Assembly (NCBI GenBank): GCA_002105175.1
Contig: MCGE01000035.1
Location: 186,001-250,000, forward strand
Direction of reading: 5' to 3'
Length of the DNA: 64,000 bases
Origin: Absidia repens
Taxonomy: Eukaryota > Mucoromycota > Mucoromycetes > Mucorales > Cunninghamellaceae
How positions within the stretch are numbered: position 1 is the stretch's first letter; each line of letters opens with the position of its first letter. Made by a program: the position numbers and the translations under genes. The notes under the pieces are model-generated. The model had not been told where the DNA came from. It saw nothing but the letters and a program-made list of their open reading frames with translations, and did no database searches. This document shows positions 12,481 through 23,637 of the stretch, piece after piece.

Positions 12481-13400
12481 TGAAACAGGTGCCGAGTTGA
12501 TGCTGCCTAAAAAAGGCAATATTCCAGTTCAGTAAGTTAAGCTAGAAAGTAGTGCAAAACACTCTATAGCGGTGGCTACATGCATAACACTACCTGAATT
12601 CAGTTCTATGAATAGTCAAGCGTGAGTATGTCTATTTTTGATAGCAAATGATCTAAACTGCCTACAGTAACAATTTCTGGTTCTTTATGAGAAATGTATT
12701 ATGGTCTTACATAGCGGATGAACTAGAGAGCAAGACAGCCGGAAAACAATCACAATAGTGAAATTGATTGCTATTCAGTAATTAAGAGGGCAGTTAATAA
12801 AAACGAACATATTTTATTGAAGCATATAATACTGGTAGATACTAAAACTAAAGGCGAGGAGGGGTGGGTTCAATACCACATGAGCTTTAACGGAAGGATC
12901 TAGTGAGGGAGGCATGAGGGAGACTAATATGTGAGATTTGCAGAATAGTCAATATTAATCTGAAGGGACAATTTTAAAGTGGAAGCAAATATACTGTACA
13001 AGACAGAATAATAACTAAAGGGTATGATTTATTGAATGCACAGCAACGGTCAACACTAATCAAAAAGAGATGGTGGCGAAAAAGCGATCTATTACATATG
13101 TATGACATGATTGAGAGACTAACGAGACATTGTCATTGAAGTATAAAAAACGTGTTTTATTCAAATGTAGATTAAACTATAGACAAACTAAGATCAAGCT
13201 AAGCTAATGAAGCCATCTAATGGTGGGTCCGAAATCACGAATCCAAAATGAAAGAGTTTCCCCATGCATCTTTGTATTGCATTTTTCAAAATGCCCCTGA
13301 TGCAGGTTCTAATCACTAATCCAAGTTGACCATTACTTCAATGAGGTTACAATGAATATGTTATGCTGGAAAAAAAAAGGTAATGGGAGGGTGAGAATAA
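12480..13400 (+). repeat. Composite repeat R3, copy 1
   Basis: Positions 12,715-13,390 match 22,098-22,860 in the same orientation. Much of 12,430-12,960 matches 28,300-28,830 inverted. Shared blocks include AATCACAATAGTGAAATTG, TATTTTATTGAAGCATATAA and GAGGGAGGCATGAGGGAG. An R1 minus copy forms 13,140-13,350. Not coding. Confidence 0.75.
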
Positions 13401-13701
13401 ATAAATAAAAATAGAAAATCATGCGAGGCGGCGTTTAAATAGTTTGTCAACTCAATTTTAATCGGGTGCTAGCCAGAAGGAGCAATCAGACTTCGTCATA
13501 ACTAGCATGGTTGATTTGTGGACGTGATTAGGGGTGTACTGTACTGTACTGTATATACTGTATTGTCAGTTCAGAAGACTTTTTGATCAACAATGTATTC
13601 AACACATTACTCCTTGATCAACAAAATCCATGTTAGGGCGCGTATTTCAAGTACATATTACTTGAGCCACATTATCAGCACATGCTTTATGGATTATTTA
13701 A

Positions 13702-14976
13702 GGGGATTGCTCCATTTCAGAGAAATGTCAGAGAAATTTCAGAGAATTTTCAGAGAATTTTCAGAGATTTCATAGATTTCAGAGAAAAAATTTTTCTCCG
13801 GAATCTCAGATAGATTACACAGAACAACCGTACCACCATGCATTGTATCGGCGATGGTTGAAATTATACTGCGCGATAGCATTGTGTCAAAAAAGGACGT
13901 TGTTTATTTTATGCGTGATGTATAAAAAATATCAGAAGCTTCGATTTACAATTAGCTGTTTAGAGTAGGGACGAATTAATGTAGTATAGTGTTAGTACGT
14001 CATATTATTTTCTATTGTATCCAATAAAAAACAAAAGCATTTAAATTTGGATATGGCTTTTACAAAGTGAAGGTATGATACACGTAAAGAAGTATCATTT
14101 TAGGGGGACAAAGAGCTACGTACAATGTCAAAATGAATATGTTTAATATAGTGTTCAACTTGGGTATGATTCAAAGGTTATTTTTAAAAAAAAAATGTAT
14201 ACTTGATTGAAGTATTGTATAAATAGGCATAAACTGGTGGAATGGTCAACTTGCTAATCTAAAGGATGAGGTGACGAATGTAAAAATGGAATCTCTACAC
14301 TAGAAAACAAAACACACCGTATGAAAGAGCAAATTCGTGCTAAATGGTAAAAAGACGACGCCTAATTTATTCATATGTAGATAAACCATATCACAAACTA
14401 ATACGAAGCTAAACTAATGACAGTTTTATGACGCTCATCTCTTAAGATGAATGTCTTAATCTAATGGTGGGTCCGGGATCTTCAATCCAAAATGAAAGGG
14501 TTTCACCATAACGTTTATACTGCATTTTTCAAAATGCCCCTGAACCAAGTTCATCCTTTTACCACAACCGCTTCCCCTTTGACTGCAATGCATATCCAGC
14601 CTGCTCCTATTGTTGCCTGAGTTTCTGGAGATTGCAAACCCATTTCTTCTAGCAAATGCTTTGACGTCTTGCATCATACTATCTTTGGTAGGGTAGACTT
14701 TTCCAATAAGACTAGACTGGTCATGATAATACTAATAATAGTGGATGTAGATGTTTTGATAATAATACAAAAGCAAAAAACGCGACAGAGGATAAAGAAG
14801 TAAATGTCACACTTCAAATTTAAAGTGCAGTATAATTTCAACCATCGCCGATACAATCCATGGTGGTACGGTTGTTCTTGTGTAATTTATCTGACCTGAA
14901 ATCTCTGAAAATTCTCTGAAATTTCTCTGAAATCTCTGAAAAGTTCAGAGAATTTCTCTGAAATGGAGCAATCCCC
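13702..14976. mobile_element. Mutator-like non-autonomous element, 1.28 kb, with TSD
   Basis: Long terminal inverted repeats of about 160 bp begin GGGGATTGCTCCATTTCAGA and contain iterated TTTCAGAGAA-type motifs, then a block with CCGTACCACCATGCATTGTA, mirrored at the right end. The 8-bp direct repeat TTATTTAA flanks it (13,694-13,701 and 14,977-14,984). The paralogous F-box upstream region at 18,015-18,045 lacks the element and so gives an empty site. The interior carries an R1 copy and a FAR1-like exon relic. Long TIRs with an 8-bp duplication fit the Mutator superfamily (hAT also makes 8 bp). Confidence 0.8.
14540..14680 (-). pseudogene. FAR1-like exon relic inside the Mutator-like element
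   Basis: The minus-strand frame reads MMQDVKAFARRNGFAIS, then an Asn/Arg-rich linker and LDMHCSQRGSGCGK, before running into the inserted R1 repeat. A near-identical frame lies in the second full copy (minus, near 47,900-48,000), so the exon was present before both copies spread. It resembles the first half of a FAR1-type zinc finger, and the rest is missing. Confidence 0.5.
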
Positions 14977-15297
14977 TTATTTAACACTGCTTATATCAAC
15001 TTTGTTTATCGAAATTCCCCTGAAATACACCTTTCGCGTTCCAATAGAAGGAACCATTTCCCGCGGTGTAATTATATTTTATGTTTAATGTATTCATATA
15101 GTTTAAGGTGTTGGCTAATTTATGCGCGATATGATTCATGGCACTTTTTTTTTTTTTACAAGAAAGAAATTGTATTTTAGCGGACTTTTGATATTTTAAA
15201 AAAAAGGGGAAATTTGCACATCCTGAAACAATTGCTCCTCTTTTTCTTTTATCTCTGGATTTTCATTCATTTTGGAATACAATCACAAGCGGAGGAC

Positions 15298-16824
15298 ATG
15301 ACTAATCACTCAGATCAACAATTATCGTCTTCGTCTTCTTTCAATTCGCCGAAACATGGAATGGGTATGGCTGGTACAGTTCCTCTGTTAGTAAGGAGAC
15401 TGGAAGGAACGCGAGTGATATGCTTTGATACTAATTCTACTTATTATTATTATTAGCCACGTAGAACAGGAAAAACTAGCGACATCCCGTGTTTTTCTGC
15501 TGATGATGAATATAGATACTCACATTTTACACGTAAAAAAAAAAAAAAAAAAAAAACCAAGACCAAGGAAAATCTTTTGTCAAACTTACTGAATGAAAAG
15601 AGGAAAACTGACTTTGCCAATGTATTAATTTTTGCAGGTGGTGATGCCAAAAAAGTTAAAAGCTACATCAAGGAAATTCTTCAACATGAACAAAGGACCA
15701 TTGAAATGAAACCTGATGGCACAGTCATTATCACACCTCATCTTCGACAACTTCCGAATGAAATCCTGGCACACATTATCAACCATGTCCTTGAAGTAGT
15801 ACCACGTTACGCTTTTGATAACCGACGGTTTGCTCAACAACAAAACCTTTATGCATGTACTTTGGTCAACAAACAATTTCATTCAATAGCCAACCCGTTG
15901 TTATGGCAGGAACCAGTCATGGGTTTCGACCCCACCCGGGATTTACATCGATTACTTGACTGTTTAGCAGTAACACAGCAACCCCTGGGATGCTATGTCA
16001 GAAGACTGAAATTAAAAAACAATTTTTGCACCGATGCTACACTTTTACTTTTGATGTCGCACCTCCGCCGTTTGGAAACCCTTTCGATAGAAAATACGGC
16101 TATGTTCACCGATTGCGCACCCATTACCAGCATAAGCCTACAGCACCTTCCACGTTATTGTTCCCAACTCACCTCGCTAAACCTAGTCAATATTATTCTG
16201 TCGGATGCAACCATACGCGCAATAGGTCAGCATTGCCGCCGACTTGATGAATTCGCTGTGCATTCCTCCGTTGGTTTATGTGATGACGTGTTCTCTGCTC
16301 TTTCCAATTGCCCTTTAAAACGACTTGATCTTTCATATGATTACACCAAAGGAACATTGACTGAAAAAATGGTGATGGATATGACGCACTTTCAAGACCT
16401 GACCGATCTATGCCTCTCCCTTTTTGAACCTTCAAGTCTTATCATGACATTAGCCAACAACCTCCAACACAACAACACTACTACTACAATTCCCTGGCGT
16501 CACTTGAAGACAATCAAACTCGATCTTTGCGATGATATTGACGATGCTACCTTTATTTGCTTTGTCAAAGCGCATCCTCATCTCCAGGCTATTCGTTTAA
16601 AGCAGGCAACATTGACCGATGCAAGTCTGGATGCCATAGCCATGTCTCTCCGTGATCTTCGCCAACTCACTTTAGTCAGGGTGCACGGTATCTCCTCTTA
16701 CGGTGTACGTCGATTGATTCAAAGCTGCCAAGGGTTAGTGCTCGTCCAATTTCTGAAATGTAAGAAAATTGTGGCGACAGACTTTTTGGGAACTAGGACT
16801 ACGGTGCAAATCAATTGCACATGA
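15298..16824 (+). CDS. F-box/LRR protein, copy 1
   Basis: Exons 15,298-15,390, 15,457-15,532 and 15,638-16,824 join in frame to 451 residues. Intron 1 has GTAAGG, a TACTAAT branch-point-like motif and TAG. The Ser-rich leader is followed by an F-box at about residues 93-145 (LPNEILAHIINHV, then ACTLVNKQFHSIANPLLW). Leucine-rich repeats fill about 165-440. F-box/LRR proteins are substrate receptors of SCF ubiquitin ligases; the target here is unknown. The last ten residues (after FLGTRT) appear to result from a small indel. The shifted frame continues into NEHDI and QGTGNIH, matching the C-terminus of the paralogue. The upstream region is duplicated with copy 2 but carries a Mutator-like insertion. 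A poly(A) signal, TTCAATAAAG, follows near 17,000. Confidence 0.8.
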
Positions 16825-17795
16825 ATGAACATGATATTAACCAAGATACGTGGTTTGCTCAAGGAACTGGAAACATACATTGATTAGCGATTCAAATTAG
16901 TATTATCACTGGGATGCTGTAGTTTAGTTTAGTACCGTCTGTTTTTTTTTCTTCTTCTTCTTTTTTCTTTATTATTATATTTTTCTATCTCATTTTATTC
17001 AATAAAGAAAACATTGTATATTTGTACTCAACTGGTAGTGTGTACGGCTGTATTAATCAGCAGATAGCAAAGGGTCAGAAATAGTTCAAGTAGGACACTG
17101 ATATTCTATTTATTATTGGCGCATTTTATAAAAATCATGAACTTTGTAGTGGTTGGTGTTTGTGAAACTTGGACGGTTTTAGCAAATCAAAGGTGATAAA
17201 TTAGAATTTAGATCAATGTGTGCGCGTATTAGCTGGAAATGAAAGAAATAGATATTTGAAGGAGGAAGTGTTTCCAGTGAGCCAATGATGCCCTGTGGGT
17301 AGTTATTTTGACTAATCGACGATATGCTCGCGCATAAGTTTCAAATGTGAGTTCAGCTATAGATGCAACCTATCACAACTAACACTAAGCGAAGCAAATG
17401 ACACTATTCTAAGATGAAGCTACTTTCGTGGCTATTTTTTTCCCCGCCCAAACAAAAGTACCCACTGGTGGACCGCTGAGCACAACGAATGGGCCCCAAG
17501 GGACTGCCCACCAAGATGCGAAATGATCGAATCCTATCAAGTCCTACACTCTAAAAAGACATCCTGTCACCAGTGAATCTCATGTTTCACAAATTTTGGT
17601 AATGTGCTAGAGCATTTATTTCAGTTGATAAAATATAGAGCTTGGCGGAAAAATTGAAAAACAAATCAGGGGCAAATGGAATTCTGTTTTATAAAGTCAG
17701 AACCTCTTCTTAGCATTTATTTTGGACTTTTTATTATAGTATAGTCAGTATTATTATTAGTATTTATATTATTGTCTAATTCCGATAAAATTTAT
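16825..17795. other. Intergenic, no gene seen
   Basis: The 3' end of the first F-box/LRR gene is followed by partial R1 sequence (about 17,340-17,420) and a short repeat at 17,470-17,530 (GCTGAGCACAACGAATGGGC) shared with 775 and 56,385. Confidence 0.5.
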
Positions 17796-17799
17796 TTTT

Positions 17800-18345
17800 T
17801 GAATGATTGATATTTATTCTTCAGTGATATCTTTGTTTGGAATGCTAGTTTATGGACGTGATTGGGGGTGTACTGTACAGTACACACTGTATTATCAATT
17901 CAAAAGTCTTTTTGATCAACAATGTCTTCCAACACATTACACCTTGATCAACAAAATCCATGTTAGTACGGATATTACAAGTACATACTACATGAATCTT
18001 TCACCATATTAGCTGCACGCGCTTTATACATTATTAAACGCTGCTTCGATTCACTTTTCTTTATAAAGATTCTCAATTAAACACGCTTTTCGCTCTCTAA
18101 TATAACGGTTCATTTCCCGCGGTATGATTATCTGCCATGGTTAATGTGATTCATGTAGTGTAAGGTGTTGCTTAATTTATGCGCCATATGACTCATGGCA
18201 CTTTTTTTTACAAGAAAAGAAATTGTATTTTAGCGGACTTTTGATATTTAAAAAAAGGGGAAATTTGCACATCCTGAAACAACTGCTCCTCTTTTTCTTT
18301 TATCTCTGGATTTTCATTCATTTTGGTGTACAATCACAAGCGGCG
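17800..18345 (+). repeat. Segmental duplicate of the F-box upstream region
   Basis: This stretch is collinear with 13,510-13,700 plus 14,985-15,297, sharing 'gggtgtactgtac', TTTTTGATCAACAATGT and AATTTGCACATCCTGAAACA. It lacks the 1.28-kb transposon and so records the pre-insertion state. Confidence 0.8.
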
Positions 18346-18349
18346 AACC

Positions 18350-19781
18350 ATGAGTAATTTCACAGATCAACAATTATCGTCTTCGTCTTCCAATTCGTCG
18401 AACATGGCATGGGTATGGCTGATACAGTTCCTCTGTTAGTAAGGAGTCTGGAAGGAACGCCACTGATACGCTTTAATACTAATTCTCTTTTTTATTTTTA
18501 TTTGTATTATTTTATTAGCTACAAGGAATAGGAAGAAGCCGTGGCATCCAGTGCGTTTCTGATGATAATGAACACATATACTCACCGTTTACAGGTAAAA
18601 AATAAAAAAAAAAACCAACCCCAAGACAAAGAAAAGGCTGTTATCAAACTTACTAGATGAAAAATGTGAACTGACTTTATACTTTTGTAGGTGATGACAC
18701 CAAACAAATACAACGCCACATCGAGAACAGTCTTCAACATGAACGAAATACCATTCAAGTGAGACCTGATGGCACAGTCATCATCACACCTCATTTTCGA
18801 CAACTTCCGAACGAAATCCAGGCACGCAATATCAATCATGTCGATGAAGCATCACAACGTCATCCTTATCTAATAGATGATAGCCGACCATTTGATCAAC
18901 GACAAGATCCTTACACATGCACCTTGGTCAACAAACGATTTCATTTAGAAGCGAATCCTTCGTTACGGCAGGAACCAGTACTGGATGTCGAGCCCACAAA
19001 CTTGCAACCATTGCTTGACTGTTTGGCTGCAACAGAACAACCCCTGAGATACCATACCAGTAGACTGCTTTTGAAAAACACCACATGCACCGACACTGAA
19101 CTTTTACTTTTGATGCCGCACATTCGCCATTTGGAAACCCTTTCGATAAAAAATGTGGATTCTACAAACGATTTCTCACCCATTACCGACACAAGCGTGC
19201 AACACCTTCCACGTTATTGCTCCCAACTTACCTCCCTCGAAATACACAACATTCATCTGTCGGGCGCAACCATCCGGTCAATAGCTCGGCATTGCCGTCA
19301 ACTTACTGAGCTCACTGTGCATCCCGGCGAAGGTCTCATGCCCTTAGCGAACACACTTCAACACAGGAAGACGGAAAATGACCTTACGACGCCCTGGCCT
19401 CATTTGAAGAAACTCAGTCTCGGTCATTGTTATGATGTGAAGCACATTATTTTTATTTACTTTATCGAAGGGCACCCTCACCTCCAGTGTATTCGTTTAG
19501 AGGATGCAACCTTGAAGGATGAAAGTCTGACTGACATGGCCTTCCGTCTCCGTGATCTTCGCGAATTGGTTTTAGTCAGGGTGAACCGCATCACCTCGGG
19601 CGGTGTACGCCGGTTCATTCAAAAAGCCCAACGGTTGGTCCGCGTCGAATGTCGGGAATGTCATCAAATTGTGGCGAGGAACGTTTTGGAAACGTATGAC
19701 GGTGATGAAGATCATTTGCATTTGAATGAACATGATATTGCCAAGATACGCGGGACTCAAGGAACTGGAAACGTACATTGA
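18350..19781 (+). pseudogene. F-box/LRR protein, copy 2, internally deleted and probably frameshifted
   Basis: It is collinear with copy 1: exons 18,350-18,438, 18,519-18,594 and 18,691-19,781. Exon 1 lacks one base relative to copy 1 (CGAACATGG against CGAAACATGG), so the leader does not join exon 2 in frame by the same splice sites. The downstream frame is open from 18,691 through the F-box (LPNEIQARNINHV) and the LRR region to a clean stop. About 55 residues of LRR are missing in frame between EGL and MPLAN. The C-terminus (NEHDIAKIRG, QGTGNVH) keeps the ancestral tail that copy 1 has lost. It may still be expressed from a downstream start. Confidence 0.65.
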
Positions 19782-20250
19782 TTACCGAATCAAATCAGCA
19801 TTATTACTGGGATGCCGTAGTTTAGTATAGTTTAGGATCGTAGGTCTTGTATTATTTTTTTTCTATCGCATTCATTCAATAAAGAAAACACTGCATATTA
19901 CCTATTGACTTTTTGTCGGGTTGATCGTTATGTGATTTATTTTTACTGCATGAAAATACGCAGGAGGGCCTTTTTTGAATTGTTGATATCATATTATCTG
20001 GTAGGATTTGGCTGTGTGCTTTTTTTTTCCTTTCTTTTTTTTTTGGGCGAAAGAGCACAGTAGACGCAAAGCTCAGCATAATTGTTAGCCTCCAAGAGAT
20101 TTCTCGACCAATGTTGTTCTTTTTTAATATACGTATCTGCTATATATATGGCACAACCTATTAGTTTACAACACTTACCACAATGGCGTGTAAAATTGTC
20201 TATAATTTGATGATATTTAGGCCTTCTACTCAGAACTTTTTTTTTGGGGG
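19782..20250. other. Intergenic, no gene seen
   Basis: The F-box poly(A) signal (TTCAATAAAG near 19,877) is followed by T-rich sequence with no supported exon. Confidence 0.5.
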
Positions 20251-20365
20251 GGCAATTGCTCCATTTCAGAGGAATTTCAAAGGATTTTTCAGAAACTGTC
20301 CGTACCACCTTCATTGTATCGCCGATAACAACCAATTTGAACATGCTGTGGCATTAGCGATATAA
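20251..20365 (+). mobile_element. Solo Mutator-like terminal repeat
   Basis: The segment starts GCAATTGCTCCATTTCAGAG and carries one FTTTCAGA-type iteration set, then CCGTACCACCTTCATTGTATCG. It stops before the second, complete element that begins 6 bp later. Confidence 0.7.
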
Positions 20366-20370
20366 AAAAA

Positions 20371-21616
20371 GGGAATTGCTCCATTTCAGAGGATTTTCAG
20401 AGGCTTCAGAGGATTTTCAGAGGATTTTCAGAGGATTTTCAGAGGATTTTCAGAGGGTTTTCAGAGGAATTTCAGAGGAATTTCAGAGGATTTTTCAGAG
20501 ACCGTCCCGTACCACCTTTATTGTATCGCCGGTAATTAGCAATTTAAACAAGCTTTGTGACATTAGCAATAAAAAAGAAATTGACACTTACTTCTTTACC
20601 TCTTTTTACCATATTGTTTGGTGCACTATTGTTTCTATTTGTTATGACTAGTCATCTTCCAATTGGAGAAATCTATCTTTATCAAGGAGTATGGTCCAGG
20701 ATGTAAAGCATTGACCCTCTCGTTGAAGATTTATTCTACCGAATAAACGTATTGCAATGCAACACTACTTCTGAGTGTATCCGATAATATGAACAGCAAC
20801 GACAACAATGATCAACGCAATTATTTTCTAGAAATTATAAGTAAGGACAGTATCATAGATCAAGATTACATGATTTATCGTCGGATCATGGCTATGGAAC
20901 CTACTAGTTGGCATTTTTAAACGATCATGTAAATTGGCGACAAAATTTACAAAGTAGATGATAGGCATAAAAGGATGGTCGACTTGCAATTTTTCAGTTT
21001 GGATGGGAAAATGACAAACAGCATATATGCTTCCTTTTTTTCAGCAGATTGACTCACCTGAGCAGTACCAATTATCAGGACTCTCAAAACGTCTATTGAA
21101 AGATCTGTCAAAAAAACCATTATAGTCACCACCGTCTACATTGGAACCACCAATTGAAACATAAACTTTGCCATCGGTTCCACCGCCTCCTCCTTCAGTA
21201 TCGAATTAGCACCATTACCACCTACACCTTTACTAGTAACCCATCTTTATCAAAAAGCAACACCACCACTAACAACCACTAAGACAAAAACGATCATCAA
21301 GCACTATTACCAAAAAGTCCGTTATGAGGAAAATATACGCCAAACAAATTTCATTCCAAAACGAAAATGATAATCATGATTTTTATTTTTATTTTTTTAA
21401 AGCATTACTCTATTGAATAAACAATGCCAATTTTTTATATCGCTAATGTCACAAAGCTTGTTTAATCTGGTAGTTATCGGCGATACAATAAAGGTGGTAC
21501 GGGGCGGTCTCTGAAAAATCCTCTGAAATTCCTCTGAAATTCCTCTGAAATTCCTCTGAAAACCCTCTGAAAATCCTCTGAAGCCTCTGAAAATCCTCTG
21601 AAATGGAGCAATTCCC
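20371..21616 (-). mobile_element. Mutator-like element, family 2, 1.25 kb
   Basis: Terminal inverted repeats start GGGAATTGCTCCATTTCAGA, with 6-9 iterations of GGATTTTCAGA-type motifs, then TACCACCTTTATTGTATCG. The interior is the reverse complement of the copy at 26,042-27,857. On the minus strand it includes a Gly-rich frame (EGGGG, KVYVSIG) seen more fully in the other copy. No transposase core. No clean target duplication is visible, because the right side passes directly into another fragment. Confidence 0.75.
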
Positions 21617-22081
21617 TAAAAAATGGCATTGTTTATTCAATAGAGTAATGCTTTAAAAAAATGAAAACAAAAATCATGATTACCATTTTCGTTTTGGAAT
21701 GAAATTTGTTTGGCATATATTTTCCTCATGATGTACTTTTTAGTAATAGTACTCGATGATCGTTTTTGTCTTGGTGGTTATTAGTGGTGGTGTTGACTTT
21801 TGATAAAGATGAGTTACTAGTAAAGGTGTATGTGGTGATGGTGCTAAATTTGATACTGAAGGAGGAGGCAGTGGAACTGATGGCAAAGTTTATGTTTCTA
21901 AATAGAAATATTAGCGCTTCAAATAGTATGGTAAAAGAGGAAAAGAAGTAAACGTCAATTTCTTTTTTATTGCTGATGTCACATAGCTTGTTTTTACTGG
22001 TAGATATCGGCGATACAATGAAGGTGGTACGGACGGTATCTGAAAAATACTCTGAAATTCCTCTGAAATGGAGCAATTCCC
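21617..22081 (+). mobile_element. Second family-2 Mutator-like fragment, head-to-head
   Basis: The first 285 bp (21,617-21,900) form an inverted repeat with 21,150-21,440 of the adjacent element. The rest carries the right terminal repeat, ending CTCTGAAATGGAGCAATTCCC. Its left terminus is missing. Confidence 0.65.
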
Positions 22082-22084
22082 AGA

Positions 22085-22870
22085 AAGTAAGTACATAGCG
22101 GATGAAATAGAAAGCAAGACGCCCGCAAAACAATCACAATAGCGAAATTGGTTGCTATTCAGTAATTAAGAGGGCAGTTAATAAAAACGGACATATTTTA
22201 TTGAAGCATATAATACTGGTAGATACTAGAACTAAAGGCGAGGAGCGGGTTGGGTTCAATACCACAAGAGCTTTAACGGCGGGATCTATTGAGGGAGGCA
22301 TGAGGGAGTCTAATCTATTGAGGGAGGCATGAGGGAGTCTAATATGTGAGATTTGCAGAATGGTCAACATCAATCCGAAGGGACAATTTTAAATGGAAGT
22401 AAATATACTGTACAAGACAGAATAATAACTAAAGGGTATTATTTGTTGAATGCACAGCAACGGTCAGCACTAATCAAAAGAGATGGTGGCGAAAAAGGGA
22501 TCAATTACATACGTATGACATGATTGAGAGACTAACGGGACATTTTTCATTGAAATATAAAAAACATATTTTATTCAAATGTAGATCAAACTATAGGCAA
22601 ACTAAGATCAAGCTAAGCTAATGAAGTCATCTAATGGTGGGTCCGAAATCACGAATACAAAATGAAAGAGTTTCCCCATGCATCTTTGTATTGCATTTTT
22701 CAAAATGCCCCTGATTCAAGTTCTAATCACTAATCCAAGTTGACCAGTACTGTACTTCATTGAGCTTACAAGAAAGATGTTGTGCTGGAAAAAAGAAGTA
22801 AGGGGAGGGGGTGAGAATAAATAAATAAAAATAGAAAATCATGCGAAGCGGCGTTTAAACATTTTAGCAC
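22085..22870 (+). repeat. Composite repeat R3, copy 2
   Basis: It is a direct match to 12,700-13,430, including an R1 minus copy at 22,550-22,760 and a short internal duplication of GAGGGAGGCATGAGGGAGTC at 22,290-22,340. Not coding. Confidence 0.75.
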
Positions 22871-23556
22871 TCAAATTTTATCGAAAAATCTATTTTGCTA
22901 AAACTGGTTGGATGGTGCCGTAAAACTCAAGCATGTGTTACTTTAGCTCTTTATGTTTTCAAGCAAGTTAATAATTCAAGCCGATCAAGTCCTCAATTGA
23001 GACAGGGGGGTGACACGAATCGTCATCGACAAGATGAAATGGTCGAATCAAGTAGAATCGTGTGAGTGGCTCATCCATTTTGGTTGTTTGTCAGTTTATC
23101 AGTTGAACATTGGTTGAACCGTGCCTTTTTCCAATTCTACTTTATTTCAAGTTCATTGTTGTAACTACTTGCATAAGAGTCAAGTAATATCTGCTTTTTT
23201 TTTCAATTTAAAAAAGAAAACACTATGCAAAAATGAATAAATAAATCATTTCAATGTCGACATCTCGGTTCCCAGACCATGAGAAATAAAGTCGCGGAAA
23301 TTTAAAAGATAGCAAGCACCAAAAAAAAAAAAAAAAAAAAAAATCAGGTACCAAATTTTATAAAATGAATGACAGAGACATGTTAAGAATGTTAAAAATC
23401 GATCTTCAGTATTAAAAAACTGATATCCATTGACTATAGTAGGTTTCGACTTGATTCTTTAATCAACAACAAAAAAACAACAACAGCCAAGTGTCGGCGT
23501 AAAACGTCCCTCGTCCAAACTTTAAATACGGTCTATTTTGCAACTCATCAAACGCC
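22871..23556 (+). repeat. Duplicated HET upstream region (B, matching A)
   Basis: It is collinear with about 5,850-6,560. Near-identical stretches run from the CTCGGTTCCCAGACCA block to the ATG, including GTGTCGGCGTAA and the poly-A run after AGCAAGCACC. So the duplication of A and B included at least 0.9 kb of upstream DNA. Confidence 0.75.
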
Positions 23557-23566
23557 ACACATGTGT
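23557..23566 (+). promoter_or_regulatory. Palindromic E-box-like element, HET gene B promoter
   Basis: ACACATGTGT lies 72-81 bp upstream of the ATG, identical in sequence and distance to gene A. Confidence 0.6.
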
Positions 23567-23637
23567 CAGAAAAATACATTGCGTATTCCACCTTGTTAAC
23601 GGTTTCTCTTCTTCTCTTTATCACCTTTCTCACCAAT

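Noticed and set aside
15214..15297. Hydrophobic signal-peptide-like frame (HILKQLLLFFF) before the F-box/LRR copy 1 start
   Set aside because: It has no in-frame ATG and an upstream stop, and sits before the conserved ATG. It is more likely 5' untranslated sequence, although both paralogues conserve it.
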